Source: Polynucleobacter necessarius (lineage in GTDB: Bacteria > Pseudomonadota > Gammaproteobacteria > Burkholderiales > Burkholderiaceae). From it: 64,000 nucleotides of DNA. The translations under genes and the position numbers were made by a program. The DNA lies in contig NZ_LT606949.1 in NCBI RefSeq assembly GCF_900095215.1, forward strand, positions 711,563 through 775,562. Reading direction: 5' to 3'. The notes beneath the pieces are model-generated. The model did no database searches. It was not told the DNA's origin and was given only the letters and a program-made list of their open reading frames with translations. Shown in pieces: positions 8,582 to 17,912 of the stretch (positions are counted from its first letter, which is position 1; each line of letters opens with the position of its first letter).

Positions 8582-11038
8582 ATGCAATTTTCTGAATCTT
8601 GGCTTCGTCAGTATGTAAACCCATCAATCGATAGTGATGCATTGGGTCATGCAATGACAATGGCTGGTTTAGAAGTTGAAGCGCAGCATTCAGTAGCCCC
8701 CGCATTTACCAAAATCGTAATTGCACAAATTTTATCTGCCGAGCAACATCCAGATGCAGATCGTTTGCGCGTTTGCAAAGTAGACGCCGGTACCAGTCAA
8801 GAATTGCAAATCGTATGTGGTGCACCTAATGCGCGTGCTGGCATCAAGATTCCTTGCGCCCTGGTTGGCGCTGAGTTGCCTCCTGCAGAAGCTAGCGGTA
8901 AGCCTTTTATGATCAAGGTTGGCAAGCTGCGTGGTGTAGAAAGTCAGGGCATGTTGTGTTCTGGTCGCGAGCTTGGCCTTGGTGATGACCATGAAGGCAT
9001 CTTGGAGTTACCAGCCGATGCGCCAATCGGAAAAGATATCCGCGAATATCTTGATCTTGACGATCAAATTTTTGTTATTAAATTAACCCCCAATAAAGCG
9101 GATTGTCTGTCGTTGATGGGTATGGCAAGAGAAGTCTCAGCGATTACTGGTGCTGCGCTTTGCGCGCTGAAGTGGGCGCCACCGGCGGTAGCAATTGAAG
9201 ATAAACGCAAAGTAACCGTAGAGAGCAAGGAGCTTTGTGGACGTTTTGCTGGTCGCGTGATTCGAGGTGTCAACCCTCAGGCAAAAACACCGGCATGGAT
9301 TGTGCAACGTTTAAGTCGCGCTGGTCAAAGAAGTATTTCTGCCTTGGTAGATCTTTCTACCTATGTAATGTTAGAAATGGGTCAGCCTACCCATGTGTTT
9401 GATATTGATAAATTGAATGGTGATATCACCGTGCGTTGGGCCAAGGCTGGCGAAACGCTGGAGTTATTAAATGGGCAGACGGTAACCCTGCAAGGCCCAG
9501 ACTCCGCTGGCAAGATGCAAGATGCAGGTGTAGTGGCTGATCAAAATGGCCCCGTAGCGCTTGCGGGAATTATGGGTGGCAATCATTGTGCCGTGTCTGA
9601 TGACACTAAGAACGTCTATGTTGAGGCAGCGTATTGGCTGCCTTCAGCCATTCAAGGTCGCGCCCGTCGCTTTAATTTCAGCACAGATGCAGCACACCGT
9701 TTTGAGCGTGGAGTCGATCCACAAAACATAGTCAATTGTTTGGAATATCTCAGTTCTTTGATTATTGAGGTTTGTGGTGGACAAGCCGGACCTTTAGATG
9801 ATCAAGTATTGAATGTGCCTGAGCGTAAACCGGTCAAAATGCGTTTAGCTCGCGCAGAAAAAGTGATTGGAATACCGCTCACGCAGGAAATTGTTGCTGA
9901 TGTATTTCACCGTCTCGGTTTTGAATTCAAACAAGAGGGCGATGCATTTGTTGTAACTCCCCCAAGTTATCGATTGGATATTGAAATCGAAGAAGACTTA
10001 ATTGAAGAAGTCGCACGCATGTACGGCTTTGAAAATATTCCAGATCAACCGCCGGTAGCTTCGTTGAAGATGAGCGCTAAAGCGGAATCAAAGCGCGGTA
10101 TTCATTTATTGCGCCAGCGTTTGGCTTTGCAGGGCTACCAAGAGGCAGTCAATTTTGGCTTTACCGATCTTGAAAGTGAGCAGCGTCTTGCTGCTGCTAA
10201 AGAACAAGATTTGATTAAAGTTCTTAATCCCATTGCAAATCAGTATGGCGTCATGCGCAGTACATTGTGGGGTGGATTGCTTGGCAACCTCAAGGCCAAT
10301 TTGAACCGCGGAGCAGGGCGTGTACGTTTATTTCAGACTGGTCGTGTATTTAAACGGGATGCTACCGCCAAAGAAGAGGCCGGCAGGGTGGCGGGCTTTC
10401 TTCAGCCACAAAAAGTCGGTGGTTTAGCCTATGGTTCATTCGTGCCAGAACAATGGGCTAACGCAACACGCCCCGTAGATTTCTTTGATATGAAGGGTGA
10501 TCTTGAGCGCGTTTTGGATCCCCTGCATTTTGTGACTGAAGCTGCAAAACACCCAGCGCTGCATCCAGGTCGTAGCGCGAAGATATTCTTGATTGCCCTC
10601 AAGAATCGTATCGAGGTAGGTTGGATTGGTGAATTGCATCCTGGCTTGCAGCAGGCCTATGAATTGCCACAAGCATCAGTATTGTTTGAGTTGGATTTAG
10701 ATCCGATTCGAGAGCTTGGTTTGCCTGTGCCCGAGGAGTTAAGTAAATTTCCTGCGGTACAGCGTGACTTGGCCTTGGCAGTGAAGCAAAATGTTTCCGC
10801 TCAATCCTTATTGGATGCGATGGCTGCAAGTAAGCAGAATTTTGTTCGCAATATTGAGCTCTTTGATGAGTTCAAGCCAAAGGCGGGTTCAAGCAGTATG
10901 GCGGATGATGAGAAAAGCTTAGCTTTCCGCGTCACTCTGTTGAATCCTAATGAAACATTGCAAGATCCCCAAATTGATGCGGTAATGGCTGCTTTATTGG
11001 GCGCCGTTGAGAAAAAGTGCGCAGCTCGTTTGCGCTAG
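8582..11038 (+). CDS. pheT: phenylalanyl-tRNA synthetase beta subunit
   Basis: An 818-residue beta subunit: N-terminal tRNA-binding EMAP-like domain (about 40-150), B3/B4 domain with the editing site that hydrolyses Tyr-tRNA-Phe, B5 domain, a catalytic-like core and a C-terminal anticodon-binding (FDX-ACB) domain. Start ATG 8582. Length matches the family and no lesion was seen. It sits in the conserved pheST-ihfA order. Confidence 0.97.
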   Translation: MQFSESWLRQYVNPSIDSDALGHAMTMAGLEVEAQHSVAPAFTKIVIAQILSAEQHPDADRLRVCKVDAGTSQELQIVCGAPNARAGIKIPCALVGAELPPAEASGKPFMIKVGKLRGVESQGMLCSGRELGLGDDHEGILELPADAPIGKDIREYLDLDDQIFVIKLTPNKADCLSLMGMAREVSAITGAALCALKWAPPAVAIEDKRKVTVESKELCGRFAGRVIRGVNPQAKTPAWIVQRLSRAGQRSISALVDLSTYVMLEMGQPTHVFDIDKLNGDITVRWAKAGETLELLNGQTVTLQGPDSAGKMQDAGVVADQNGPVALAGIMGGNHCAVSDDTKNVYVEAAYWLPSAIQGRARRFNFSTDAAHRFERGVDPQNIVNCLEYLSSLIIEVCGGQAGPLDDQVLNVPERKPVKMRLARAEKVIGIPLTQEIVADVFHRLGFEFKQEGDAFVVTPPSYRLDIEIEEDLIEEVARMYGFENIPDQPPVASLKMSAKAESKRGIHLLRQRLALQGYQEAVNFGFTDLESEQRLAAAKEQDLIKVLNPIANQYGVMRSTLWGGLLGNLKANLNRGAGRVRLFQTGRVFKRDATAKEEAGRVAGFLQPQKVGGLAYGSFVPEQWANATRPVDFFDMKGDLERVLDPLHFVTEAAKHPALHPGRSAKIFLIALKNRIEVGWIGELHPGLQQAYELPQASVLFELDLDPIRELGLPVPEELSKFPAVQRDLALAVKQNVSAQSLLDAMAASKQNFVRNIELFDEFKPKAGSSSMADDEKSLAFRVTLLNPNETLQDPQIDAVMAALLGAVEKKCAARLR

Positions 11039-11086
11039 GTTTACTATTAGGTATAAATCAAATAATTAGTTACGAAGAGACTGCCA

Positions 11087-11398
11087 ATGAATCAATTGAT
11101 TTCTAGCGATACCGTTACCAAGAATGAGCTATCTGAGGCTCTTTTTGACCAGGTGGGGCTGAACAAGCGTGAGGCTAAAGATATGATTGATGCTTTCTTT
11201 GATCGTATTGGACAGTCGCTTGAGTCGGGCGTAGAAGTCAAGATTTCTGGATTTGGTAATTTTCAGTTGCGCAATAAATCGGCTCGTCCTGGCCGAAATC
11301 CAAAGACAGGTCAAATCATTCCGATTGCAGCTAGACGCGTAGTTACTTTTCACGCAAGTCAAAAGCTTAAAGATGTAGTGGAGTCACATGCTCGATAA
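11087..11398 (+). CDS. ihfA: integration host factor alpha subunit
   Basis: A 103-residue HU/IHF-family DNA-bending protein with [21 protein letters not shown], the beta-arm that intercalates into the minor groove. Position directly after pheT is diagnostic for ihfA. It acts in the nucleoid as a heterodimer with IhfB. Its end overlaps the start of the MerR-family gene by 11 nt. Confidence 0.95.
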   Translation: MNQLISSDTVTKNELSEALFDQVGLNKREAKDMIDAFFDRIGQSLESGVEVKISGFGNFQLRNKSARPGRNPKTGQIIPIAARRVVTFHASQKLKDVVESHAR

Positions 11399-11738
11399 AA
11401 CCGAGTTTGACACTAGCTCGGCACTGCTGAGCTCTCAACTTCCCCCGATACCCGCTAAGCGCTATTTCACCATTGGTGAAGTAGCCGATCTGTGTAGCGT
11501 CCGTTCACACGTTCTACGCTATTGGGAGCAAGAGTTTTCTCAGCTAAGTCCTCAAAAGCGCCGTGGTAATCGACGCTACTATCAGCATCACGAGGTAGTC
11601 TTAATCAGAAAAATTCGTTCACTTCTCTATGAAGAGGGTTTTACGATTAGCGGTGCGCGAAATCGCCTAGAGGAAGCGCGCGGAGACCTCCGTCTTCGTG
11701 AGGAACTGCAGGCCGTACTGCAGATTCTCTCTAAATAG
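11388..11738 (+). CDS. MerR-family transcriptional regulator
   Basis: A 116-residue protein with an N-terminal MerR helix-turn-helix: [20 protein letters not shown], followed by [11 protein letters not shown] and [12 protein letters not shown]. Its C-terminal helical part is short and has no ligand-binding cysteines. It overlaps the ihfA stop and is therefore probably co-translated with it, an arrangement common in betaproteobacteria and gammaproteobacteria. Target genes are unknown. Confidence 0.9.
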   Translation: MLDKTEFDTSSALLSSQLPPIPAKRYFTIGEVADLCSVRSHVLRYWEQEFSQLSPQKRRGNRRYYQHHEVVLIRKIRSLLYEEGFTISGARNRLEEARGDLRLREELQAVLQILSK

Positions 11739-11763
11739 TTACTGATACAATTTTATTTTCCGT

Positions 11764-11840
<77 letters not shown>

Positions 11841-11875
11841 TTCGATATCTTTCCATCCATTCAACAACCATTTCG

Positions 11876-12289
11876 ATGACAAGCACAGAAAAATCGATTG
11901 AATATTTTGGTCTCAAGATCCCTTTTTTGGCCCACTTAGGAGTAGTCCCTGAATATGCAAAAGATGGAAAGTCTAGGATTAGTCTGGAAATCAAGCCAGA
12001 GTATGAAAATAGCTTTGGCATTGCTCATGGTGGCGTCATCATGACACTCTTGGATTTCGCGATGGGTGCGGCCGCTCGAAGCACTACAGATGTGCCGCTG
12101 GGCGCAATGACGATTGATATGACAGTGAGTTTCTTGCGTCCAAGTATCGGCAAAATCGTGGTTGAGGGCTCTATCCTCAAGCCGGGAAAAACAATTCATT
12201 GCTGTGAAGCGATTGTTTTAAATGAAGCTGGGGAGATTACCGCCAAATCTAGCGGAACTTTTATGCTGAGAAAAGCAAATGGATCTTAA
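11876..12289 (+). CDS. PaaI-family hotdog thioesterase
   Basis: A 137-residue single hotdog-fold protein. The motif [21 protein letters not shown] gives the central helix and the conserved HGG/D positions of acyl-CoA thioesterases of the PaaI/YbgC type, which hydrolyse aryl- or acyl-CoA esters in the cytoplasm. ATG 11876 is chosen because the frame further upstream runs through tRNA-Pro. The natural substrate cannot be told from sequence. Confidence 0.85.
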   Translation: MTSTEKSIEYFGLKIPFLAHLGVVPEYAKDGKSRISLEIKPEYENSFGIAHGGVIMTLLDFAMGAAARSTTDVPLGAMTIDMTVSFLRPSIGKIVVEGSILKPGKTIHCCEAIVLNEAGEITAKSSGTFMLRKANGS

Positions 12290-12479
12290 ATAAATAAATA
12301 TAGTATTTATAAAGATTATGGTATTTATTTAATTTAAATGAATAAAACACTGATAAATATAGGTTAATAAATCAAATAATATATATTTGCGACAGCGATT
12401 AATTTATATATAATCACTATATACCGAAGCATATAACTGCTGTATATAAAACAACTAATTATTCGGAGAGTGCAAAAAT

Positions 12480-12768
12480 ATTCCTTCTTATAAAGAGCTT
12501 TTAGCCCAACGCGAGTAGTTGGACAAACAGATTAAAGAAGCTATTGCCTTGGAAAAGGCGGATGGTATCGCTAAAGCAAAGGCAATTATTGAGCAATATG
12601 GCTTAAGCGCATCACATTTATTTAGCCGTAAAGCGGGGGGGGGGAAGGAGTGTCGGTGGCAAGGTGGCCACAAAATACCGCAATCCCTCTACAGGTGAGA
12701 CTTGGACTGGTCGTGGTAAAGCCTCGAAGTGGATTGTGGGCAGAGATCGTAGCAGCTTTTTGATCTAA
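12480..12768 (+). pseudogene. H-NS family nucleoid protein gene, inactivated
   Basis: Conceptual translation gives IPSYKELLAQRE, stop (TAG 12516-12518), then LDKQIKEAIALEKADGIAKA and YGLSASHLF. After a run of ten G at 12635-12644 the frame shifts and continues VATKYRNPSTG and TWTGRGKASKWI to TAA at 12766-12768. The last motif is the DNA-binding core of H-NS-family proteins, which silence AT-rich and foreign DNA. No in-frame ATG is visible at the 5' end, so the start may be lost as well. The upstream 190 bp is very AT-rich and probably held the promoter. Confidence 0.88.
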
Positions 12769-12789
12769 GTTATTGTTTGAATTGAAATT

Positions 12790-12823
12790 AATAATAAGGC
12801 CGCTATATAGCGGCCTTATTATT
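12790..12823. terminator. bidirectional terminator (perfect 34-bp palindrome)
   Basis: A perfect palindrome with GC-rich core AGGCCGCT/AGCGGCCT flanked by AATAAT/ATTATT. It lies between the convergent H-NS pseudogene and the HTH/receiver gene, and includes the stop codon of the latter. It gives A/T-rich tails on both strands. Confidence 0.8.
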
Positions 12824-13553
12824 GCACCAAGCCTATATCTCTCCAGCTCTCTTTTTTGTAGGCGCACTTCCTGGCCAAGGCTTCCACAAACAGCGGCTCT
12901 AGTAGCTCATGCCTGCTGCCGTGAGCCCAGTTACCCTCCGCCTCGGGGTTGGTTGCTGGGTAGCCAATAATGAGTGGATTTAAGTTGATTAGACCATCTA
13001 ATTTCTTTTTGATGCTTTCGGTAAAATGGTGTTTGCCGCCTGAGTTTTCGTCTGCAAGGGCAACAACACCAGGGTGAAGCTTAATAAAACCCTCATCCAC
13101 TAGGATAGGAATGCGCTGTGTGTCGTTGTTTTTACTCAAAGAATGGATTAGATGCACTTGTTCTGCAGGAGGAATGAGTGCGTCTAAAAAGATTAAATCT
13201 GGCGCAATCGAAACCGCTTTCATTAGCCCTTCTATGCTATCTACAGCCATTTCCATATCAACCTTTAGTTGCCAATCGGCAATAGCCTCCATGAGCTCTT
13301 GTCCATTTTCACTTCTTCTGAATATCCCCATGGCTACACAGTTTTGAGTGGTTTTTTGTAGCATTGCCCTCTTTCTGTCTTGTAATTGTTGGTCTAAAGA
13401 GCTGGCCAATATGCGTCTATGACCTCCACGTGGTTTCCAGACGATTAATTCCCCCAATTCCACCATTTTCTGAACGGTACCCAAGGAAACCTGCAAAATC
13501 TTGGCGCTTTGACGGGTACTGAGATATTCCGTTTCCGGAGTAATTGATTTCAT
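12819..13553 (-). CDS. HTH (excisionase/MerR-type) regulator with receiver-like domain
   Basis: A 244-residue predicted regulator. Residues about 10-50 are a MerR/excisionase-type helix-turn-helix (TRQSAKILQVSLGTVQKMVE followed by WKPRGGHRRI). Residues about 70-190 resemble a response-regulator receiver, with APDLIFLDALIPP placing an aspartate where phosphoacceptors occur, and PILV as the following strand. Neither a cognate kinase nor a target is evident nearby. ATG on the minus strand at 13553. The gene converges on the dead H-NS gene and is divergent from sucA. Confidence 0.75.
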   Translation of the reverse strand: MKSITPETEYLSTRQSAKILQVSLGTVQKMVELGELIVWKPRGGHRRILASSLDQQLQDRKRAMLQKTTQNCVAMGIFRRSENGQELMEAIADWQLKVDMEMAVDSIEGLMKAVSIAPDLIFLDALIPPAEQVHLIHSLSKNNDTQRIPILVDEGFIKLHPGVVALADENSGGKHHFTESIKKKLDGLINLNPLIIGYPATNPEAEGNWAHGSRHELLEPLFVEALARKCAYKKESWRDIGLVQ

Positions 13554-13853
13554 GTTTCCCTTAATTTCATTTAATTGTTTGAAGATTTAGAGAATAAAAA
13601 TCAAAATCAATTGAATCTGTCGGCAATCATTTAAAGCGGGGTAGAAAAATTCTTATTAATTTTCCTTAAATAGGGGGATACCCCAAAAACCCCATAAATC
13701 AGGGAAAGCCCTTTATCCATCAATGGTCATTCGTGTTAAATTACTCCCGTAGTATCAGTATTTGCACAGATCAATTCGTGAGACGGTACAGCCGTGTAAC
13801 GGATGGTTATAACCACAGTTTTTATTCGGGAAACCCGATGAAAGGTGAGCATC
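13554..13853. promoter_or_regulatory. divergent intergenic region upstream of sucA
   Basis: These 300 bp hold no gene that I can support. They must carry the promoters of the HTH/receiver gene (leftward) and the 2-oxoglutarate dehydrogenase operon (rightward). The only structure seen is a GGGG-ATA-CCCC dyad at about 13674-13684, followed by further C-runs. Promoter positions could not be fixed with confidence. Confidence 0.4.
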
Positions 13854-16709
13854 ATGATGCAGGATCAAAGAGATAATTCCTATCTCTTCGGCGGAAATGT
13901 CCCCTACGTAGAGGAGCTCTACGAATCCTACTTGCACGATCCAGCTTCTGTAGCTGATCATTGGCGACATTATTTCGATAACGTGAAGCAAGTACCAGCG
14001 GTTGATGGCTCATCTCGAGCTGACATTGCCCATGGGCCAATTGTTGCTTCATTTTCCGAGCGCGCTAAGCAAGGTCCCATCAGAACGATTGCTGATTCGG
14101 CTGACTCAGAAATGGGTCGCAAGCGCGTTGCTGTTCAGCAGTTGATTGCCGCGTATCGTAACGTTGGTAATCGCTGGGCAAACTTAGATCCATTAAGGCG
14201 GACGGAGCTCCAGGACATTCCTGAGTTAGATCCCGCTTTCTATGGCTTTACTGATGGCGATATGGATATCGTCTTCAATACTAGTAATACATTCTTCGGT
14301 AAGAACGAAATGTCTTTGTGCGATTTGCTGCAAGCATTGCGCGAAACCTATTGCGGCACGATTGGTGTCGAATTCATGTTCATTGTCGATCAAAAAATTA
14401 AGAAGTGGTGGCAAGAAAAGCTCGAATCTATTCGCTCAACCCCACAATTTAATGTCGATGAGAAGCGTCAGATATTAGATCGTGTGACTGCTGCTGAAGG
14501 CTTAGAGCGCTACCTCCAGGCTAAGTATGTTGGTCAAAAACGATTCTCTCTTGAAGGTGGTGAAAGCTTTATCGCCTGTATGGACGAGCTGATTCGTGAT
14601 GCCGGCAATAAAGGCGTTCAAGAAATTGTGATTGGTATGGCTCACCGTGGTCGTCTCAATGTGCTGGTTAATATTTTGGGTAAAATGCCAAAAGACTTGT
14701 TCTCCGAGTTTGAGCACAAGGGTCCAGAGACATTGCCTGCGGGTGACGTGAAGTATCACCAAGGTTTCTCAAGCGATATTTCTACCCCGGGTGGTCCAGT
14801 TCACTTGTCATTGGCGTTTAACCCATCCCATTTAGAGATCGTCAATCCAGTGGTTGAAGGTTCCGCGCGTGCTCGTATGGAGCGTCGTGGCGATATGTTG
14901 GGCGAGCAGGTAATGCCAGTCTTGGTTCACGGTGATGCTGCGATTGCGGGTCAAGGCGTGATGCAAGAAACATTAGCAATGTCCGAGGTTCGTGGTTATT
15001 CCACAGGCGGCACAATGCATATCGTTATTAATAATCAAATTGGTTTTACCACCTCCGATCCGCGTGACTTGCGTTCAAGTTTGTATTGCACAGATGTCAT
15101 GAAGATTGTTGATGCCCCTGTATTGCACGTTAATGGTGACGATCCTGAGGCGGTGGTCTTGGCAACGAAGTTAGCTGTTGAATTCCGCATGAAGTTCCAT
15201 AAGGATGTTGCTGTTGACATCATTTGCTTCCGCAAATTGGGTCACAACGAACAAGATACTCCGGCAATGACTCAGCCTTTGATGTACAAAATCATTGCCG
15301 CGCACCCTGGTACACGTAAGTTGTACGCTGACAAATTAGAGGCTCAAGGTGTATTGCCTGCTGGTACTGGCGACCTTATGGTTAAAGAGTGTCGCGCGGC
15401 GATGGATGAAGGTAAGCAAACTTCCGATCCAGTGCTGAGTAACTTGAAATGGAAGTTCGCGGTAGATTGGTCACCATTCTTGAATAAGAAGTGGACAGAT
15501 GAGGCGGATACAGCGATTCCATTAACTGAATGGAAGCGTCTGGCTGAAAAGATTTCGACCGTTCCAGAAGGTTTCAAGGCGCACCCATTGGTTGCCAAGG
15601 TCTATCGCGATCGTGCTGCGATGGGTCGTGGCGAAGTCAATATTGACTGGGGCATGGGTGAGCACATGGCTTTTGCATCCTTGGTGGCTAGTGGCTACCC
15701 AGTACGCTTATCCGGCGAAGATAGCGGACGTGGAACATTTACTCATCGTCACGCGGTATTGCATGAGCAAAATCGCGAGAAGTGGGATACCGGTACTTAT
15801 ATCGCGCTTCAACATATCACCAAAGATCAAGCGCCATTTGTGGTGATTGACTCGATTTTGTCTGAAGAGGCAGTGCTCGGATTTGAATACGGTTACGCCG
15901 CTGCAGCACCAAATACGCTCACGATCTGGGAAGCCCAGTTCGGCGACTTCGCTAACGGCGCACAAGTGGTGATTGACCAGTTTATTGCCTCTGGCGAAGT
16001 GAAGTGGGGTCGTGCTAACGGTTTAGTCATGATGTTGCCACACGGCTATGAAGGTCAAGGCCCAGAGCATTCTTCTGCGCGCCTTGAGCGTTTTATGCAG
16101 TTATGCGCTGATACCAATATGCAAGTCATTCAGCCAACGACAGCATCGCAGATTTTCCATGTATTGCGCCGTCAAATGATTCGTCAGTTCCGCAAGCCGT
16201 TGATCTTGATGACACCAAAATCTTTGTTACGTAATAAAGAAGCTGCATCGCCTTTATCTGACTTTACCAAAGGCGGTTTCCAAACTTTTATCGGTGAGCG
16301 TGATGACTCTATTGATGCTAAACAGGTTACTCGTTTGGTTATGTGCTCAGGTAAGGTTTATTACGACTTGGTTAAGCAACGCGCAGAGAAGAAGATTGGC
16401 GATGTCGCCATTATTCGTCTAGAGCAGCTCTATCCATTCCCTCATAAAGCATTGACTGCTCAATTGAAGAAATATCTAAAGCTGGAAGAGGTGGTGTGGT
16501 GTCAAGATGAACCACAAAACCAGGGCGCTTGGTTCTTCGTGCAGCACAATATCTTGCAAAATATGTCTGATGGCATGAAGTTGGGTTATGCGGGTCGTCC
16601 TGCATCAGCATCACCAGCTTGTGGTTATGCGCACCTTCACCAAGAACAGCAGAAGTCATTACTCAATGCGGCATTTGCCAAATTAAAAGGTTACGTGATC
16701 ACGAAATAA
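13854..16709 (+). CDS. sucA: 2-oxoglutarate dehydrogenase E1 component
   Basis: A roughly 950-residue thiamine-diphosphate enzyme that decarboxylates 2-oxoglutarate in the TCA cycle. It begins MMQDQRDNSYLFGGN, the usual betaproteobacterial start. The core has GMAHRGRLNVLVNILGK, the ThDP/Mg region GDAAIAGQGVMQE and the C-terminal SGEDSGRGTFTHRHA. ATG 13854 has AAAGGTG seven bases upstream; GTG at 13845 is an in-frame alternative but overlaps that site. The gene is intact and leads the sucA-sucB-lpdA operon. Its cofactor, thiamine diphosphate, can no longer be made by the broken thi genes in this window. Confidence 0.97.
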   Translation: MMQDQRDNSYLFGGNVPYVEELYESYLHDPASVADHWRHYFDNVKQVPAVDGSSRADIAHGPIVASFSERAKQGPIRTIADSADSEMGRKRVAVQQLIAAYRNVGNRWANLDPLRRTELQDIPELDPAFYGFTDGDMDIVFNTSNTFFGKNEMSLCDLLQALRETYCGTIGVEFMFIVDQKIKKWWQEKLESIRSTPQFNVDEKRQILDRVTAAEGLERYLQAKYVGQKRFSLEGGESFIACMDELIRDAGNKGVQEIVIGMAHRGRLNVLVNILGKMPKDLFSEFEHKGPETLPAGDVKYHQGFSSDISTPGGPVHLSLAFNPSHLEIVNPVVEGSARARMERRGDMLGEQVMPVLVHGDAAIAGQGVMQETLAMSEVRGYSTGGTMHIVINNQIGFTTSDPRDLRSSLYCTDVMKIVDAPVLHVNGDDPEAVVLATKLAVEFRMKFHKDVAVDIICFRKLGHNEQDTPAMTQPLMYKIIAAHPGTRKLYADKLEAQGVLPAGTGDLMVKECRAAMDEGKQTSDPVLSNLKWKFAVDWSPFLNKKWTDEADTAIPLTEWKRLAEKISTVPEGFKAHPLVAKVYRDRAAMGRGEVNIDWGMGEHMAFASLVASGYPVRLSGEDSGRGTFTHRHAVLHEQNREKWDTGTYIALQHITKDQAPFVVIDSILSEEAVLGFEYGYAAAAPNTLTIWEAQFGDFANGAQVVIDQFIASGEVKWGRANGLVMMLPHGYEGQGPEHSSARLERFMQLCADTNMQVIQPTTASQIFHVLRRQMIRQFRKPLILMTPKSLLRNKEAASPLSDFTKGGFQTFIGERDDSIDAKQVTRLVMCSGKVYYDLVKQRAEKKIGDVAIIRLEQLYPFPHKALTAQLKKYLKLEEVVWCQDEPQNQGAWFFVQHNILQNMSDGMKLGYAGRPASASPACGYAHLHQEQQKSLLNAAFAKLKGYVITK

Positions 16710-16757
16710 TCGTCTTCATAACTCAACATATACACATACATATCAACAGGATTAATC

Positions 16758-17900
16758 ATGGCTATTTTCGAAGTTAAAGTTCCACAACTCTCTGAGTCAG
16801 TTGCTGAAGCAACTTTGTTGCAATGGAAAAAGAAAGTCGGTGATGCAGTTGGTCAAGACGAGATCTTGATCGACATCGAAACAGATAAGGTTGTTCTTGA
16901 AGTACCAGCGCCATCTGCTGGTGTTTTGACAGAAATCGTTGTTGCTAACGGTGGCACTGTTGTTGCTGAGCAATTGATCGCAAAGATCGACAGCACTGCT
17001 GTAGCAGCCGCTCCTGCCGCTAAAGCTGGCGCAACTGCCGCTCCTTCGGCCGCAAAAATTCTTGCGGAGAAGGGTGTTGATGCCGGACAAGTTGCTGGTT
17101 CTGGACGTGATGGTCGTATCACCAAAGGCGATGCATTGAATGCTTCCGCAGGTGGTGCTAAGTCTGTCGCATTGCCAAGCGCGCCAATTCCAACTGGCGA
17201 CCGCCCAGAAGAGCGTGTGCCAATGAGCCGCTTGCGTGCTCGTATTGCTGAACGTTTGCTGGAGTCCCAAGCAAACAATGCGATCTTGACTACCTTCAAT
17301 GAAGTCAATATGGGTCCAGTGATTGCATTGCGTAATAAATACAAAGACCAGTTTGAGAAGACTCATGGCGTGAAGTTAGGTTTCATGTCCTTCTTTGTTA
17401 AAGCGGCAACACACGCTTTGAAGAAATTCCCACTATTGAATGCCTCTGTTGATGGCAATGACATCGTTTACCACGGTTACTTCGATATCGGTATCGCTGT
17501 AAGTTCACCACGTGGCTTGGTAGTGCCAATTCTGCGTGATGTTGATCAAATGAATTTGGCTGATATCGAGAAGAAGATTGCTGAGTTTGGCGTGAAGGCT
17601 CGTGAAGGTAAATTGTCAATTGAAGAATTGACTGGCGGCACATTCTCCATCTCTAACGGTGGCGTATTCGGCTCCATGCTTTCTACACCGATCATCAACC
17701 CACCACAATCCGCTATTTTGGGTATCCACGCTACTAAAGACCGTGCTGTAGTTGAAAATGGTCAAGTAGTGGTTCGCCCAATTAACTACCTTGCTTTGTC
17801 ATATGATCACCGTATCATTGACGGCCGAGAGGCTGTGCTTGGTTTGGTTGCTATGAAGGATGCGTTGGAAGATCCTTCACGTCTTCTCCTTGATTTGTAA
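16758..17900 (+). CDS. sucB: 2-oxoglutarate dehydrogenase E2 (dihydrolipoyl succinyltransferase)
   Basis: A 380-residue E2. Residues 1-80 are one lipoyl domain with the lipoylated lysine in [11 protein letters not shown]. An Ala/Pro-rich linker leads to the E3-binding domain ([20 protein letters not shown]), and a catalytic domain ends with [14 protein letters not shown], which carries the active-site histidine. It transfers the succinyl group to CoA. It lies 48 nt after sucA and 12 nt before lpdA. Confidence 0.97.
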   Translation: MAIFEVKVPQLSESVAEATLLQWKKKVGDAVGQDEILIDIETDKVVLEVPAPSAGVLTEIVVANGGTVVAEQLIAKIDSTAVAAAPAAKAGATAAPSAAKILAEKGVDAGQVAGSGRDGRITKGDALNASAGGAKSVALPSAPIPTGDRPEERVPMSRLRARIAERLLESQANNAILTTFNEVNMGPVIALRNKYKDQFEKTHGVKLGFMSFFVKAATHALKKFPLLNASVDGNDIVYHGYFDIGIAVSSPRGLVVPILRDVDQMNLADIEKKIAEFGVKAREGKLSIEELTGGTFSISNGGVFGSMLSTPIINPPQSAILGIHATKDRAVVENGQVVVRPINYLALSYDHRIIDGREAVLGLVAMKDALEDPSRLLLDL

Positions 17901-17912
17901 GAAGGGAAGATC

